From: Microvirga sp. 17 mud 1-3
GTDB lineage: Bacteria > Pseudomonadota > Alphaproteobacteria > Rhizobiales > Beijerinckiaceae
Direction of reading: 5' to 3'
Assembly: GCF_003151255.1 (NCBI RefSeq)
Contig: NZ_CP029481.1
Coordinates: 1-64,000 of the forward strand
DNA length: 64,000 nucleotides
Shown here: piece by piece, positions 35,531 to 44,842 of the stretch
Layout of the letters: each line of letters opens with the position of its first letter
How positions within the stretch are numbered: position 1 is the first letter of the stretch
The notes under the pieces: generated by a model
The model's input: only the letters and a program-made list of their open reading frames with translations
What the model was told of the DNA's origin: nothing
Database searches by the model: none
Translations under genes and position numbers: made by a program

Positions 35531-36064
35531 ATGTCGGATGCAGTACCGCTCACCCGCAAAGATAAGGCCCTCTCCGGCCTCAAGCGCTTCGCGACCATTT
35601 TTCTCTATTTCTGGGGCCTTCTTGCCGTCTCGGCTCTGCACAAGTCGCTGATCCTGGCGGAAAGTGGCATTCATTACCGGCAAGGTTTCGCCGTAGTGAA
35701 TGCTCTTGTACTGGCGAAGATTTTGTTCGTAGCGGAGGAGCTGAAGATAGGTGAGCGCTACGAGCGGGAGCCGCTGGTCTATGCAATGGCATTCAAGGCA
35801 GCGGTCTACTCGGCTCTGCTGGCGGCCTTCGAGATCATCGAAGGCCTCGTTATTGGATACTTCCGCAGCGAAACCCTTTCCGAGAGCCTGTCCGATGTCG
35901 GCGGTGGCGTCCCGTTTGGCATCGTCACGACGACATTGCTACTCTTCTTCGCCCTGCTGCCCTTCTTCGGCTTCCGCGAACTCTGTGCCGTGGTTGGCGA
36001 ACCGGAGCTCCATCGTCTTCTCTTCGTCAAGCGGGGACGGTTGACGGTTACTGACGAGGGTTGA
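35531..36064 (+). CDS. Four-segment membrane protein, unknown function
   Basis: 177 residues. Hydrophobic segments lie at about 20-42, 51-69, 86-112 and 126-150 (for example ATIFLYFWGLLAVSALHKSL and FGIVTTTLLLFFALLPFFGF). The ends are polar and probably cytoplasmic. No family is identified with confidence. It lies between the charged-repeat protein and the antiporter, 52 bp before the latter, so co-transcription is likely. Confidence 0.7.
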   Translation: MSDAVPLTRKDKALSGLKRFATIFLYFWGLLAVSALHKSLILAESGIHYRQGFAVVNALVLAKILFVAEELKIGERYEREPLVYAMAFKAAVYSALLAAFEIIEGLVIGYFRSETLSESLSDVGGGVPFGIVTTTLLLFFALLPFFGFRELCAVVGEPELHRLLFVKRGRLTVTDEG

Positions 36065-36116
36065 ACTCCGGCCCTCGCCAGGAAATGGTTCCCGACCGGC
36101 AGGGAAATGGTCGACC

Positions 36117-37337
36117 ATGTACCAGGATATGGCCATCCTCTTTTCCTTTGCGTTCCTTTACGCCCTTGTTGCGGCTCGGCTCGAACGTACGCCGATTGCG
36201 GGCGCCCTGGTGTTTACCGCCTTTGGGCTTGCCGTCGGCCCGAAGGGTTTGAATTGGCTTGTCCTGGATATTCATGCGCAAAGCCTTCGGGTTCTGGCCG
36301 AGCTCACGTTGGCGCTGGTCCTGTTCACGGATGCGGCCAATGCCGATCTCAGGGTTCTCAGCCTCAACTATGGAATTCCGGAACGTCTCCTGCTGATCGG
36401 CCTGCCGCTCACGATCCTTCTAGGAGCCGCTATGGCCTCGTTGCTCTTCCCAACGCTTGGAATGATCGAGGCTGCGCTGCTTGCGACCATGCTGGCACCC
36501 ACTGACGCGGCTCTCGGGAAGGCGGTCGTGGTCAACCCTTCCGTTCCTGCCCCCATTCGCGAGGGTCTGAACGTGGAGAGTGGCCTGAATGACGGCATCT
36601 GCGTGCCGGTTCTCCTGGCTCTGCTTGCGATTGCGGCTGAGCCCGTCAGCGGTGCCGGATCCTGGAAGCTGGTGCTTCATCATTTCGTGCAAGAGATCGG
36701 GATCGGCCTTGCCGTGGGCGCAGGATTTGCGTTGATCGGCGTCTGGGTTCTCCGGCTTTCCGCCAAGCGAGGCTGGCTGTCCACGGTCTGGAAGCAGCTC
36801 CCTGCGATCGCGCTGGCATTCGCGACCTTCTCGGCCGCTCAGGCGCTGGGCGGAAGCGGCTTCATCGCTTCCTTCGTCGGGGGAATCTTGGCCGGCGGTA
36901 TGGCTCGACACCAGGAGCAAAAGCACGTGCTTCTGCTCACGGCCGAAGGCGCCAGCGACCTCTTCGGCCTGCTGACATGGGTGCTCTTTGGGGCAGTGGT
37001 TGTCGGCCAAGCGCTCGACCGGTTGACCTGGGAGGTCCTACTCTATGCCATTCTGAGCCTCACCTTGGTGCGGATGGTGCCGGTCTGGCTCGCCTTGGTG
37101 GGCACGGATCTAGGCGCCGACGGCAAGTTCTTTCTGGGATGGTTTGGACCCAGGGGCCTGGCCAGTATCGTGTTCGCCATTATCGTGCTCGATGCGAACC
37201 TGCCAGGAAGCAGGATCCTCACGGCAACTGTGGCCTGGACGGTGATCCTCAGCATCCTGGCTCACGGCCTGACCGCGAGCCCGCTGGCCAATGCATTTGC
37301 TCGGCGCATCGGCACTTTGAGGACCCACGTCCCATAG
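36117..37337 (+). CDS. CPA-type cation:proton antiporter
   Basis: 406 residues with about 12 membrane segments. NhaP-type features include ELTLALVLFTDAANADLRVL, MLAPTDAALGKAVV (the TD-containing discontinuous helix) and REGLNVESGLNDGICVPV (the ND pair used for ion exchange). These proteins swap Na+ or K+ for protons. There is no large cytoplasmic C-terminal domain, so it is a short form. It ends the run of envelope/stress-type genes. Confidence 0.88.
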   Translation: MYQDMAILFSFAFLYALVAARLERTPIAGALVFTAFGLAVGPKGLNWLVLDIHAQSLRVLAELTLALVLFTDAANADLRVLSLNYGIPERLLLIGLPLTILLGAAMASLLFPTLGMIEAALLATMLAPTDAALGKAVVVNPSVPAPIREGLNVESGLNDGICVPVLLALLAIAAEPVSGAGSWKLVLHHFVQEIGIGLAVGAGFALIGVWVLRLSAKRGWLSTVWKQLPAIALAFATFSAAQALGGSGFIASFVGGILAGGMARHQEQKHVLLLTAEGASDLFGLLTWVLFGAVVVGQALDRLTWEVLLYAILSLTLVRMVPVWLALVGTDLGADGKFFLGWFGPRGLASIVFAIIVLDANLPGSRILTATVAWTVILSILAHGLTASPLANAFARRIGTLRTHVP

Positions 37338-37690
37338 TCTCGTAACCGGTGTTGACTCACACGCTCGCCAACAACCTTCAGGGCGAACATGCAGGATAAG
37401 CATGGCCGGTATTGCGGTGAGCGGTGCGCGACCTGCCAGCATTGCGTAGCAAGGCTAGAACAAGGCCGATCGAGCTTTGCAGGAGAGATCCGACGCTTGG
37501 CTGTCCGCTGAATCCTGAACGGCGATAAATCAGGAAATGGAGTGTCTTGGCCACAGAATTGCCATCGCGATTCAGCAACGGATGTTAAACTGCGCTTCTG
37601 GCGTTCTTGATCGATGCTTAATATCCTGACGCATGCTCGCCGAGCCGTGCGCTGCGCGCTTCGAGGGCCCTGTTCCCTGGAGGGTCGCTG
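37338..37690. other. Intergenic region before the CHASE3 kinase
   Basis: About 350 bp. Short frames on the minus strand (for example 37378-37578) show no recognisable family. No clear promoter motif was found. Confidence 0.4.
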
Positions 37691-39049
37691 ATGGAGACGG
37701 CTGCTCGTCCGGCCTCGCTAGGATTGAAGCGCTTGGCTCCGGCTTGGCTGATGGATGCCAAGGCAACCCGCGCAATTGTCGGCGTCCTCGTCTTGATGAT
37801 GGTGGGCCTCCTCCTGAGCGCCACGCTCATGCGTCAGCTCAGAGAGACATGGGATTGGGTGTCTCACACCCGTGAAGTCCAGAGCAAGATCGATGAGGTC
37901 GCGTGGGACGTTCTTGCGCTCCAGGCCGGCTTACGCAGCTATATCCTGACCGGAGATGAGGCGCAGCTTGCCCTGCGCAACCAGGCACAGGCCGAACTCC
38001 TGCCGGACCTCCGTGATCTTGCCGCTCTGACTCGGGGCGATCCCATCTCCCAGCAAGAGGTTGAAAGCCTCCGCGCACTGGCGCAGGAACGTCTTGCTCA
38101 TGTCGACGCACTGATTGCGGTGCGTCGACAGGATGGGTTGGAGGCAGCCCGCACCCTGGCCGCATTGGACAGCGATGCCCACCTGACGGCCGCAATTGCT
38201 CGGCTCCGGCAGGAAGAGGATCGTATCCTCAAGGACCACCTGGCCCGCGAGCGGCAGAGATCCTGGCTCGTGTTCGGAGCTCTCGGCCTGACGGGCGCCC
38301 TCGCCATAGGGCTTGCTGCCGTCGCGGCCTTCATGCTCAACCGTACTCTAGCCCTGCGCGAGACGGTCCTGGTCGAGCAAAAGAACCTCTTGGCGCAGAA
38401 GGATCTGATGATGCGCGAGGTCGACCACCGAGTGCGCAACAGCTTGACGCTGATCTATACCCTACTGACCTTGCATCGACGTCAGGTGGCCGAAAACCCG
38501 GATCTGGCACGGCACCTCGATGATGCTGCACATCGGGTGATGACGGTTGCCAAGGTTCACGAGCGCCTCTACCGGTCGGAGACACCGGATCAGATAGAGA
38601 TCGGAGGCTATGTTCGAGAGCTCTGCCGTGATCTGGCCGGATCCCTGGCACAAGGCAGTGAGGATTTCCTCCGAGTGCAGGCTGCACCGGCGACGATGCC
38701 GGGCGAAAAGGCTGTTCTGATTGGCCTTATCGTGACCGAGCTTGTCACCAATGCGTTCAAATACGCTCATGTCAGCGCCATGGCCCCCGTCACGGTCAGC
38801 CTGGAATCCTCTGCCGACGAGCTTCGTCTGAGCGTAGCCGATCAAGGTCCGGGTCTGCCGGAGGACTTCCGCTTCGAGGCCAGCGGTGGACTTGGCATGC
38901 GGGTAGTCTTGATGCTTGTGGGTCAGCTCGAGGGCCATCTGGATGTGAACCGCGAGCATCCGGGTGCACGCTTCGTCGTGACGATTCCGGCCTTCACCAA
39001 AACCGGGGCGCCACATCAAACGCGGACAGAGACGCCAGCGGCCGGCTAA
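37691..39049 (+). CDS. Membrane histidine kinase, CHASE3 plus HisKA_2
   Basis: 452 residues. Membrane segments at about 28-46 and 198-220 enclose a periplasmic CHASE3-like helical sensor (with EVAWDVLALQAGLRSYILTG). A short linker leads to HisKA_2 (MREVDHRVRNSLTLIYTLLTL, acceptor His) and an ATPase domain (VTELVTNAFKYAHVS, DQGPGLPEDF). Kinases of this type are common orphans in Hyphomicrobiales and often feed PhyR-like regulators. No receiver gene is nearby. A GCATCGGAC hairpin repeat follows the stop immediately. Confidence 0.88.
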   Translation: METAARPASLGLKRLAPAWLMDAKATRAIVGVLVLMMVGLLLSATLMRQLRETWDWVSHTREVQSKIDEVAWDVLALQAGLRSYILTGDEAQLALRNQAQAELLPDLRDLAALTRGDPISQQEVESLRALAQERLAHVDALIAVRRQDGLEAARTLAALDSDAHLTAAIARLRQEEDRILKDHLARERQRSWLVFGALGLTGALAIGLAAVAAFMLNRTLALRETVLVEQKNLLAQKDLMMREVDHRVRNSLTLIYTLLTLHRRQVAENPDLARHLDDAAHRVMTVAKVHERLYRSETPDQIEIGGYVRELCRDLAGSLAQGSEDFLRVQAAPATMPGEKAVLIGLIVTELVTNAFKYAHVSAMAPVTVSLESSADELRLSVADQGPGLPEDFRFEASGGLGMRVVLMLVGQLEGHLDVNREHPGARFVVTIPAFTKTGAPHQTRTETPAAG

Positions 39050-39098
39050 AGCATCGGACCCAAAAGTGGATTTGCACTTTTGGGACCCATCCGATGCT
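39050..39098. repeat. Intergenic GCATCGGAC-type hairpin repeat (copy 2)
   Basis: Outer arms AGCATCGGA (39050-39058) and TCCGATGCT (39090-39098), inner arms CCCAAAAGTG and CACTTTTGGG. It begins one base after the kinase stop and shares the wording GCATCGGAC-CAAAAGTGG with the element at 2613. Confidence 0.75.
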
Positions 39099-39112
39099 GT
39101 CTCCTTGGGTAA

Positions 39113-39152
39113 GAGCATCGTTGACGCGGCCCTCTGGGTCCGCACGATGCTC
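39113..39152. repeat. Second hairpin, GAGCATCG/CGATGCTC arms
   Basis: Arms GAGCATCG (39113-39120) and CGATGCTC (39145-39152), with an inner GGCCCTC...GGGTCC region. It follows the previous element closely, between two convergent genes, and may act with it as a bidirectional transcript end. Confidence 0.6.
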
Positions 39153-39232
39153 TAAGGCTGGGTCCTGAATAATCCATCCTGCCGATTCCTCCCGGTAGGG
39201 CAGGGGGTAGTTCCCCACCATGCTGCAGCTCG

Positions 39233-40435
39233 TCAGCGCATGTTCCCCGTATGCCCAAGCGAATAACGTCCCGGCTGCGGCCAGACCGTGAGGCCGTGGG
39301 GACTCCTGCCGACCGGAATGGTTTTCGTCTCGCCGGTCGCGGTGTCGATCACATAGACCACTCCGTCGTAGCGGCCGGACAGCCAGAGCCGTTTGCCGTC
39401 CGCGCTGACATTGCCCATGTCCGGGCTGCCGCCGCCGGGGATCGGCCAGGTGGCCTCGACCCGGCGGGTCGCGAAATCGATAACCGAAATGCTGCCCGGG
39501 CCGTGTGGTGGTCCGTCGATCCTGTGGGAACCCCGGTTCGCCACATAGAGCTTCGTGCCGTCCCTGCTCGGATAGAGGCCGTGCGTGCCGAGCCCCGTAG
39601 GGATGAACCCGGCTTCGGTCAGGGATTCGCCGTCCACCAGGAACACGCCGTCGGCCCACATATCGGCCACGTAGAAGACCTTGCCGTCCGGGGAAATCCG
39701 AATGTCCTGAGGCATGCCGCCCTTCGAGAGCTGCAGGGCGCCGGAGACCAAGCCCCTGCCGAAATCGACCTTGATGAGGCTGCCGCCGAACTCGCAGGTG
39801 AAGATCGCATAGCGCCCGTCGATAGAAAAGTCGGCGTGATTGAGCCCTTTGCATTGTGGCGTCGGGATGGAGCGACGAAGGGCCATGGTCCCCGGATCCC
39901 GAAGTTCGAGCTGTCGGCGTGACTCGGCAACCACGATGGCGGCGGAACCGTCCGGCATGAAATACATGTTGTAGGCATCGGGCACCGGAATCGGGGAGCC
40001 GGGCTTACCGCTGACAGGGTCGATCGGGAGGAGGCTGCCACGGCCGTGCCGACGATCGGCACTGTTGGTGACCCACAGGGTCTTGAGGTCCCAGGACGGA
40101 ACCACATGCTGCGGGCTTTGTCCCGCCTTGAAGCGGTCTACGACCTCGAGTGTTTCGGGATGGATCACGTGCACATCGCCGGATTTTACATTGGGCACGT
40201 ACACCCTGGGCAGAGCCGAGGCGACGGCCGGGCTCAGCCGGTCGGCCGATGCTTCGCCGTAGAGATTGGATGGGTCGATCACGGGCGGCATCCCAGGCAC
40301 GACATCGATGGCCGCCGCGGCCTCCTTCACGTCCTGGGCCCAGGATCCCTGCGCCACACAGGTAAGGAGTGCGGCTAGGCACGAGATCGCAAAACCGGAT
40401 CGGTCCGGACGGGGCATCGGATATATGAGCCGCAT
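39233..40435 (-). CDS. Secreted YVTN-type beta-propeller protein coupled to an RND pump
   Basis: 400 residues. Signal peptide (about 7-33, AISCLAALLTCVAQGSWAQ), then a seven-bladed propeller built of YVTN-like repeats such as RVYVPNVKSGDVHVIHPETL, KVFYVADMWADGVFLVDG and KLYVANRGSHRIDGP. Periplasmic proteins of this kind bind partners or ligands; the role here is unknown. ATG 40435 has AGAGGAG upstream and shares one base with the RND permease stop (TGATG), so translation is coupled. The frame is open into the RND gene, but that part is shadow. Confidence 0.82.
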   Translation of the reverse strand: MRLIYPMPRPDRSGFAISCLAALLTCVAQGSWAQDVKEAAAAIDVVPGMPPVIDPSNLYGEASADRLSPAVASALPRVYVPNVKSGDVHVIHPETLEVVDRFKAGQSPQHVVPSWDLKTLWVTNSADRRHGRGSLLPIDPVSGKPGSPIPVPDAYNMYFMPDGSAAIVVAESRRQLELRDPGTMALRRSIPTPQCKGLNHADFSIDGRYAIFTCEFGGSLIKVDFGRGLVSGALQLSKGGMPQDIRISPDGKVFYVADMWADGVFLVDGESLTEAGFIPTGLGTHGLYPSRDGTKLYVANRGSHRIDGPPHGPGSISVIDFATRRVEATWPIPGGGSPDMGNVSADGKRLWLSGRYDGVVYVIDTATGETKTIPVGRSPHGLTVWPQPGRYSLGHTGNMR

Positions 40436-43400
40436 CAGAGTGCTCCTCTGGACTCGGATTCTGCCAGCGTCCGCGATGATGACGCCCTTCTGGAAGAGCG
40501 CGTCATCCAGGAGGAAAGGCGGTCGAGATAGAGGTAGATCACGGGTGTCGTGAACAGGGTCAGGGCCTGACTCACCACCAGCCCGCCGACCATGGCATAG
40601 CCCAGAGGCTGGCGGATTTCGGCGCCGGCCCCGAAACCGAACATGAGCGGCACCCCGCTGAGAACCGCCGTCATCGTAGTCATCATGATGGGCCGAAACC
40701 GGAGCAGGCAGGCCCTCCGGATAGCTTCTTCGGGCGAGAGTCCTTCCTCCCGCTCGGCCTCGATCGCGAAGTCCACCAGCATGATGCCGTTCTTCTTGAC
40801 GATCCCGATCAGCAGAATGACCCCGATCAACGCGATTAGACCGAAGTCGAAGCCGAAGAGCATCAGCGTCGCAAGGGCACCCAGGCCTGCCGACGGCAAG
40901 GTGGAGAGAATGGTGAGCGGGTGAATGTAGCTTTCGTAGAGAACGCCGAGGATCACATAGATGACGACGAGGGCTGCTGCGATCAGATAGGGCGTGGACC
41001 GTGTCGATTGCTGGAAGACCTGGGCATTGCCCTGGAAGTTTCCAATAAGCGCCCCCGGCGATCCCATCTCCCCGCGGACCCTCTCGATGGCCTGGGTGGC
41101 CTGACCGAGCGCAATGCCCGGCGCCAGATTGAAGCTGATGGTAACCGCCGGGAACTGCCCCTGATGGCTGACGGACAGCGGAGCGACGGGACGGGTCGTC
41201 CACTTGGCGAGCACCGAGAGAGGGACCTGCTGGCCGGTCAGAGGAGAGCGCAGATAGATCTGATCCAAGGTATCCGGATTGCCTTGCAGCTCGGGCAGGA
41301 TCTCCTGGATCACGTGGTAACTGTTGAGCTGAGTGAAGTACTGTGCCACCTGCCGCTGGCCAAAGGCATCGTAGATGATGTCGTCGATGAATTGCGGATC
41401 GAAGCCGAAACGGGATGCCTGATCTCGGTCGATCTCGATCGTTAGGGTGCCGCCATTGGTTTGCTGGTCCGTTGCGACATCCTGCAACTCGGGGAGCTCT
41501 TTGAACCTGTCGAGAAGCTTCGGGGCCCATGCGTTGAGCTCCGCCAGATCGGCATCCTGAAGTGTATACTGGAATTGGGTTCGCGCGGGCCGGCCGCCGA
41601 CATTGATATCTTGCGCAGCCTGCAGAAACAGAGCGGCTCCCTGTACTCTGGCAAGCTGCGGACGTAAGCGGTTTATGATGTCAGCCGCCGAGGCCTGTCG
41701 CTCCCCGCGCGGCTTGAGAGAGATGAAGATTCGACCGTTGTTGAGGCTTTGACCGCCCCCCGATCCGACGAACATCGCGACGGTTGCAACATCCGGGTCC
41801 CGGGCGATGATCGCGCCGAATTGCTGCTGGATCTGCATCATCTCGCGAAAGGAAACATACTGCCCCGTTTCCGAGATGCCCGTGAGGAGGCCCGTATCCT
41901 GCTGTGGGAAGAAGCCCTTCGGGATGACCATGAAAAGGTAGATCGAGGCCCCGGCCGTCGCAAAGAAGACCAGCAGAGTCAGGAACGAGTGCCGCAGCAC
42001 GTGATCAAGTCCGACCTCATAGGCTCGAATGGTTCTGTCGAACAATCCTTCCATGAGCATGTAGAGACGGCCGTGGCGGACATGCCTCTCATCTCGAAGG
42101 AAGCGGGACGCAAGCATCGGCGCAAGCGTCAGCGACACCAATGCCGAAATGGCTATGGCCATCGTAACCGTTATGGAGAATTCGCGAAACAGGCGGCCAA
42201 CCACGCCTCCCATGAGCAGCAGCGGGATGAACACAGCCACAAGCGACAGGCTGATCGACACGATGGTGAAGCCGATCTCCCCTGAGCCTTTGAGAGCAGC
42301 CTGCATGGGTGTCGACCCGCTTTCCAGATGGCGGACGATGTTCTCCGTCATCACGATGGCATCGTCGACGACGAACCCCACCGCAATCGTGAGCGCCATG
42401 AGGGACAGATTGTCGAGGCTGTAGCCGAGGACGTACATCATGGCCGCGGTCCCGAGCAGAGCCAGGGGAACCGTCACGCTCGGGATGATTGTTGCCCATA
42501 GGCTTCTCAGGAACACGAAGATTACCGCAATCACCAGAGTGATCGTTAAAAGGAGCGTGACCTGAACGTCCTTAACCGAAGCCCGGATGGTCTGCGTGCG
42601 ATCACTTAAGATGTCCACCTTGATGCTCGGCGGGAGCGCAGCCTGGAGGCGCGGCAATTCGGCCTTCACCCGGTCGACCGTCTCGATCACGTTGGCTCCG
42701 GGCTGCTTGAAGACGATCAGGAGAACGGCCCGTCGGCCATTCGCCCAGGCGGCTTTCAGGGCATCCTCCGGGCCATCCACGGCCCGTCCGATATCGCGGA
42801 TCCGGATCGGTGCCCCGTTGCGATAGGCGACGATGACGTCGTTCCAGGGCGCCGCGGCGGTCAGTTGGTCATTCGTGTAGATCGTGAACGACCGCGTCGG
42901 CCCATTGATGCTGCCCTTTGGGCTGTCGACGGTCGACACGCCGATCCTGGCCCGCACATCTTCGAGCGACAGTCCCTTGGCGGCCAGGCGGGCCGGGTCG
43001 ATCTGGACGCGAACGGCCGGCTTCTGCTCGCCGCCGATATTCACCTGCGCGATCCCCGGCATCTGGCTTATCTGCTGGGCGAGCTTGGTATCCGCATTGT
43101 CGTCCACTTCCGTGAGCGGCAGAGTATCCGAGCCGACGCCGATGATGAGAATGGGCGCGTCGGCGGGGTTCACCTTGCGATAGACAGGTGCGTTCGGAAG
43201 GTTCTTGGGAAGTTGTCCGCTGGCCGCGTTGATGCCGGCCTGGATATCCTGCGCAGCCGCGTCGATGTTGCGGTTGAGTTCGAACTGCACCGTGACACTT
43301 GTCGTCCCAAGCGTGCTCGTCGAGGTGATCTGGGCGACGCCGGGGATCTGCGCAAACTGTCTCTCCAGAGGCTGCGCAACCGATGAAGCCATGGTTTCAG

Positions 43401-43614
43401 GACTTGCGCCCGGCAGTGCCGCACTGACCTGGATGGTGGGGAAGTCGATCTGCGGCAACGGTGCGACGGGCAGGAACGGATACGCGACCATCCCGACGAA
43501 CAGGAGCCCCAGCATCAACAGCGATGTCCCAATGGGTCGCCGGATGAAGGGACCTGAAATTCCGGTGCGGCCGTTAGAAATGTCCGCCCTGTCGTTGCGG
43601 TGATCATGGGCCAT
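40435..43614 (-). CDS. RND efflux permease, HAE1 family (MdtB/MdtC-like)
   Basis: 1059 residues with 12 membrane segments and two large periplasmic loops. Markers include FIRRPIGTSLLMLGLLFVG at the start, the proton-relay Asp pair in AVGFVVDDAIVMTENIVRH and the late GIVKKNGIMLVDFAIEAERE. It pumps drugs or other amphiphiles with an adaptor and an outer-membrane factor. ATG 43614 (MAHDHRNDR) has GGGAGAC upstream. The adaptor gene precedes by 13 bp; no outer-membrane factor gene lies in the window. Confidence 0.92.
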   Translation of the reverse strand: MAHDHRNDRADISNGRTGISGPFIRRPIGTSLLMLGLLFVGMVAYPFLPVAPLPQIDFPTIQVSAALPGASPETMASSVAQPLERQFAQIPGVAQITSTSTLGTTSVTVQFELNRNIDAAAQDIQAGINAASGQLPKNLPNAPVYRKVNPADAPILIIGVGSDTLPLTEVDDNADTKLAQQISQMPGIAQVNIGGEQKPAVRVQIDPARLAAKGLSLEDVRARIGVSTVDSPKGSINGPTRSFTIYTNDQLTAAAPWNDVIVAYRNGAPIRIRDIGRAVDGPEDALKAAWANGRRAVLLIVFKQPGANVIETVDRVKAELPRLQAALPPSIKVDILSDRTQTIRASVKDVQVTLLLTITLVIAVIFVFLRSLWATIIPSVTVPLALLGTAAMMYVLGYSLDNLSLMALTIAVGFVVDDAIVMTENIVRHLESGSTPMQAALKGSGEIGFTIVSISLSLVAVFIPLLLMGGVVGRLFREFSITVTMAIAISALVSLTLAPMLASRFLRDERHVRHGRLYMLMEGLFDRTIRAYEVGLDHVLRHSFLTLLVFFATAGASIYLFMVIPKGFFPQQDTGLLTGISETGQYVSFREMMQIQQQFGAIIARDPDVATVAMFVGSGGGQSLNNGRIFISLKPRGERQASAADIINRLRPQLARVQGAALFLQAAQDINVGGRPARTQFQYTLQDADLAELNAWAPKLLDRFKELPELQDVATDQQTNGGTLTIEIDRDQASRFGFDPQFIDDIIYDAFGQRQVAQYFTQLNSYHVIQEILPELQGNPDTLDQIYLRSPLTGQQVPLSVLAKWTTRPVAPLSVSHQGQFPAVTISFNLAPGIALGQATQAIERVRGEMGSPGALIGNFQGNAQVFQQSTRSTPYLIAAALVVIYVILGVLYESYIHPLTILSTLPSAGLGALATLMLFGFDFGLIALIGVILLIGIVKKNGIMLVDFAIEAEREEGLSPEEAIRRACLLRFRPIMMTTMTAVLSGVPLMFGFGAGAEIRQPLGYAMVGGLVVSQALTLFTTPVIYLYLDRLSSWMTRSSRRASSSRTLAESESRGAL

Positions 43615-43627
43615 GGGAATTGTCTCC

Positions 43628-44842
43628 CTAATCCTTGGCGAGGCTCCGGGCTTTCGTGGTGCCGTCCGCTGCCGCCTCCTGCGGCGGCCGATCAGTCGCA
43701 ACATGCACCTTCGCTCCAGGCTGGAGCCTGTATTGGCCTGCGGTGACGATCCGCTCGCCCTCGGACACTCCATCCTCCAGGACCGCGAGCCCCTGCGTGA
43801 TGGGGCCGACCTTGACACTGCGGAACTCGACCGTGTCGTTCGCTGTCACTACGTAGACGGCAAGTCCCTGCTGCGTTCTCTGCACCGCGTCAGCCGGGAC
43901 GGTCAGGGCATCGAGGGTCTCGAGCAAAGTCCGGACGGTCACGAATTGCCCCGGCCAGAGGGCTTGATCCTTGTTCTCGAACGACGCCTTCAGCTTGATG
44001 GTCCCGCTGGCCTGATCGATTTCGTTGTTGATCAGCGTCAGAGTTCCTTGGCCGAGCACCGTCTTTCCATCCTGCCCGATCGCCCACACCGTGACCGGGC
44101 CTGCGGCCTGCGCCTTCTGCACAGCCGCCAGGCTCTGTTCAGGCAATGCGTAGAGAACGGAAATCGGCTCGATCTGCGCAACAGTCACGATGCCGCCCGT
44201 GTCCGTTGCGCGGACGATGTTGCCCTGATCGACAAGGCGCAGGCCCGTCCGGCCGGCGATGGGAGACCGGATCGTCGTGTAGCCGAGCTGGGTCCGGGCA
44301 TTGTCGATCTGAGCCTGATCGCCTTGGATCTGGGCACTCAGCTGATTGACTGTTGCCTGTTGGGTGTCGAGCTGTTGCCTGGAGGCAAAACTGCGGGTCG
44401 CGAGTTCGGTATAGCGGGCAAGGTCCGCTCTGGCATTGGCGAGCTGAGCCTCATCCTGCGCCTTCTTGGCAAGGGCTTGGTCCAGCATGGCCTGGAACGG
44501 ACGGGGATCGATCTGGACGAGAAGATCGCCGGCTTTCACCATCTGCCCTTCCTGAAAGGCGACCGTCTGCACTTCGCCGTCCACGCGCGAGCGGATCGTG
44601 ACCGTGTTGTAAGCCTGAACCGAGCCGAGCCCTAGGGCGTAGATGGGAACTTTGGTCCGGCTCGCTGCCGCAACCTGTACGGAAGCGGGAGGCAAATTTG
44701 GCCGCGCGGCGTTTCGGTGAGTGTCGGGTCTGCCGGCGTAAAACCAAAGCCCGAATGCGGCGGCTCCGAGGACCAGGCAGGCGAAGAGGAAGCGGATCGC
44801 TCCGCCACGCCGTTCCGCTCGAGGCCGTGAGACTTTCGCCAT
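43628..44842 (-). CDS. RND efflux periplasmic adaptor (membrane fusion protein)
   Basis: 404 residues. One membrane anchor at about 18-36 is followed by the biotinyl-lipoyl half-motifs (TIRSRVDGEVQTVAFQEGQM, TTIRSPIAGRTGLRLVDQG), a helical hairpin (about 120-190) and a beta-barrel domain (LWPGQFVTVRTLLE). It links the permease to an outer-membrane channel. ATG 44842 (MAKVSRPR) is preferred to a GTG at 44881. Confidence 0.9.
   Translation of the reverse strand: MAKVSRPRAERRGGAIRFLFACLVLGAAAFGLWFYAGRPDTHRNAARPNLPPASVQVAAASRTKVPIYALGLGSVQAYNTVTIRSRVDGEVQTVAFQEGQMVKAGDLLVQIDPRPFQAMLDQALAKKAQDEAQLANARADLARYTELATRSFASRQQLDTQQATVNQLSAQIQGDQAQIDNARTQLGYTTIRSPIAGRTGLRLVDQGNIVRATDTGGIVTVAQIEPISVLYALPEQSLAAVQKAQAAGPVTVWAIGQDGKTVLGQGTLTLINNEIDQASGTIKLKASFENKDQALWPGQFVTVRTLLETLDALTVPADAVQRTQQGLAVYVVTANDTVEFRSVKVGPITQGLAVLEDGVSEGERIVTAGQYRLQPGAKVHVATDRPPQEAAADGTTKARSLAKD

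Noticed and set aside
34637..35683. A 348-codon minus-strand gene opposite the charged-repeat protein
   Set aside because: It overlaps the start of the next real gene and mirrors the same repeats. The plus frame has the ribosome site, the better codon pattern and the tight spacing to its neighbour.
39233..41530. A 765-residue fusion of RND C-terminus and beta-propeller
   Set aside because: The upstream part is the RND gene read in the wrong frame; the propeller has its own ribosome site, ATG and signal peptide at 40435.
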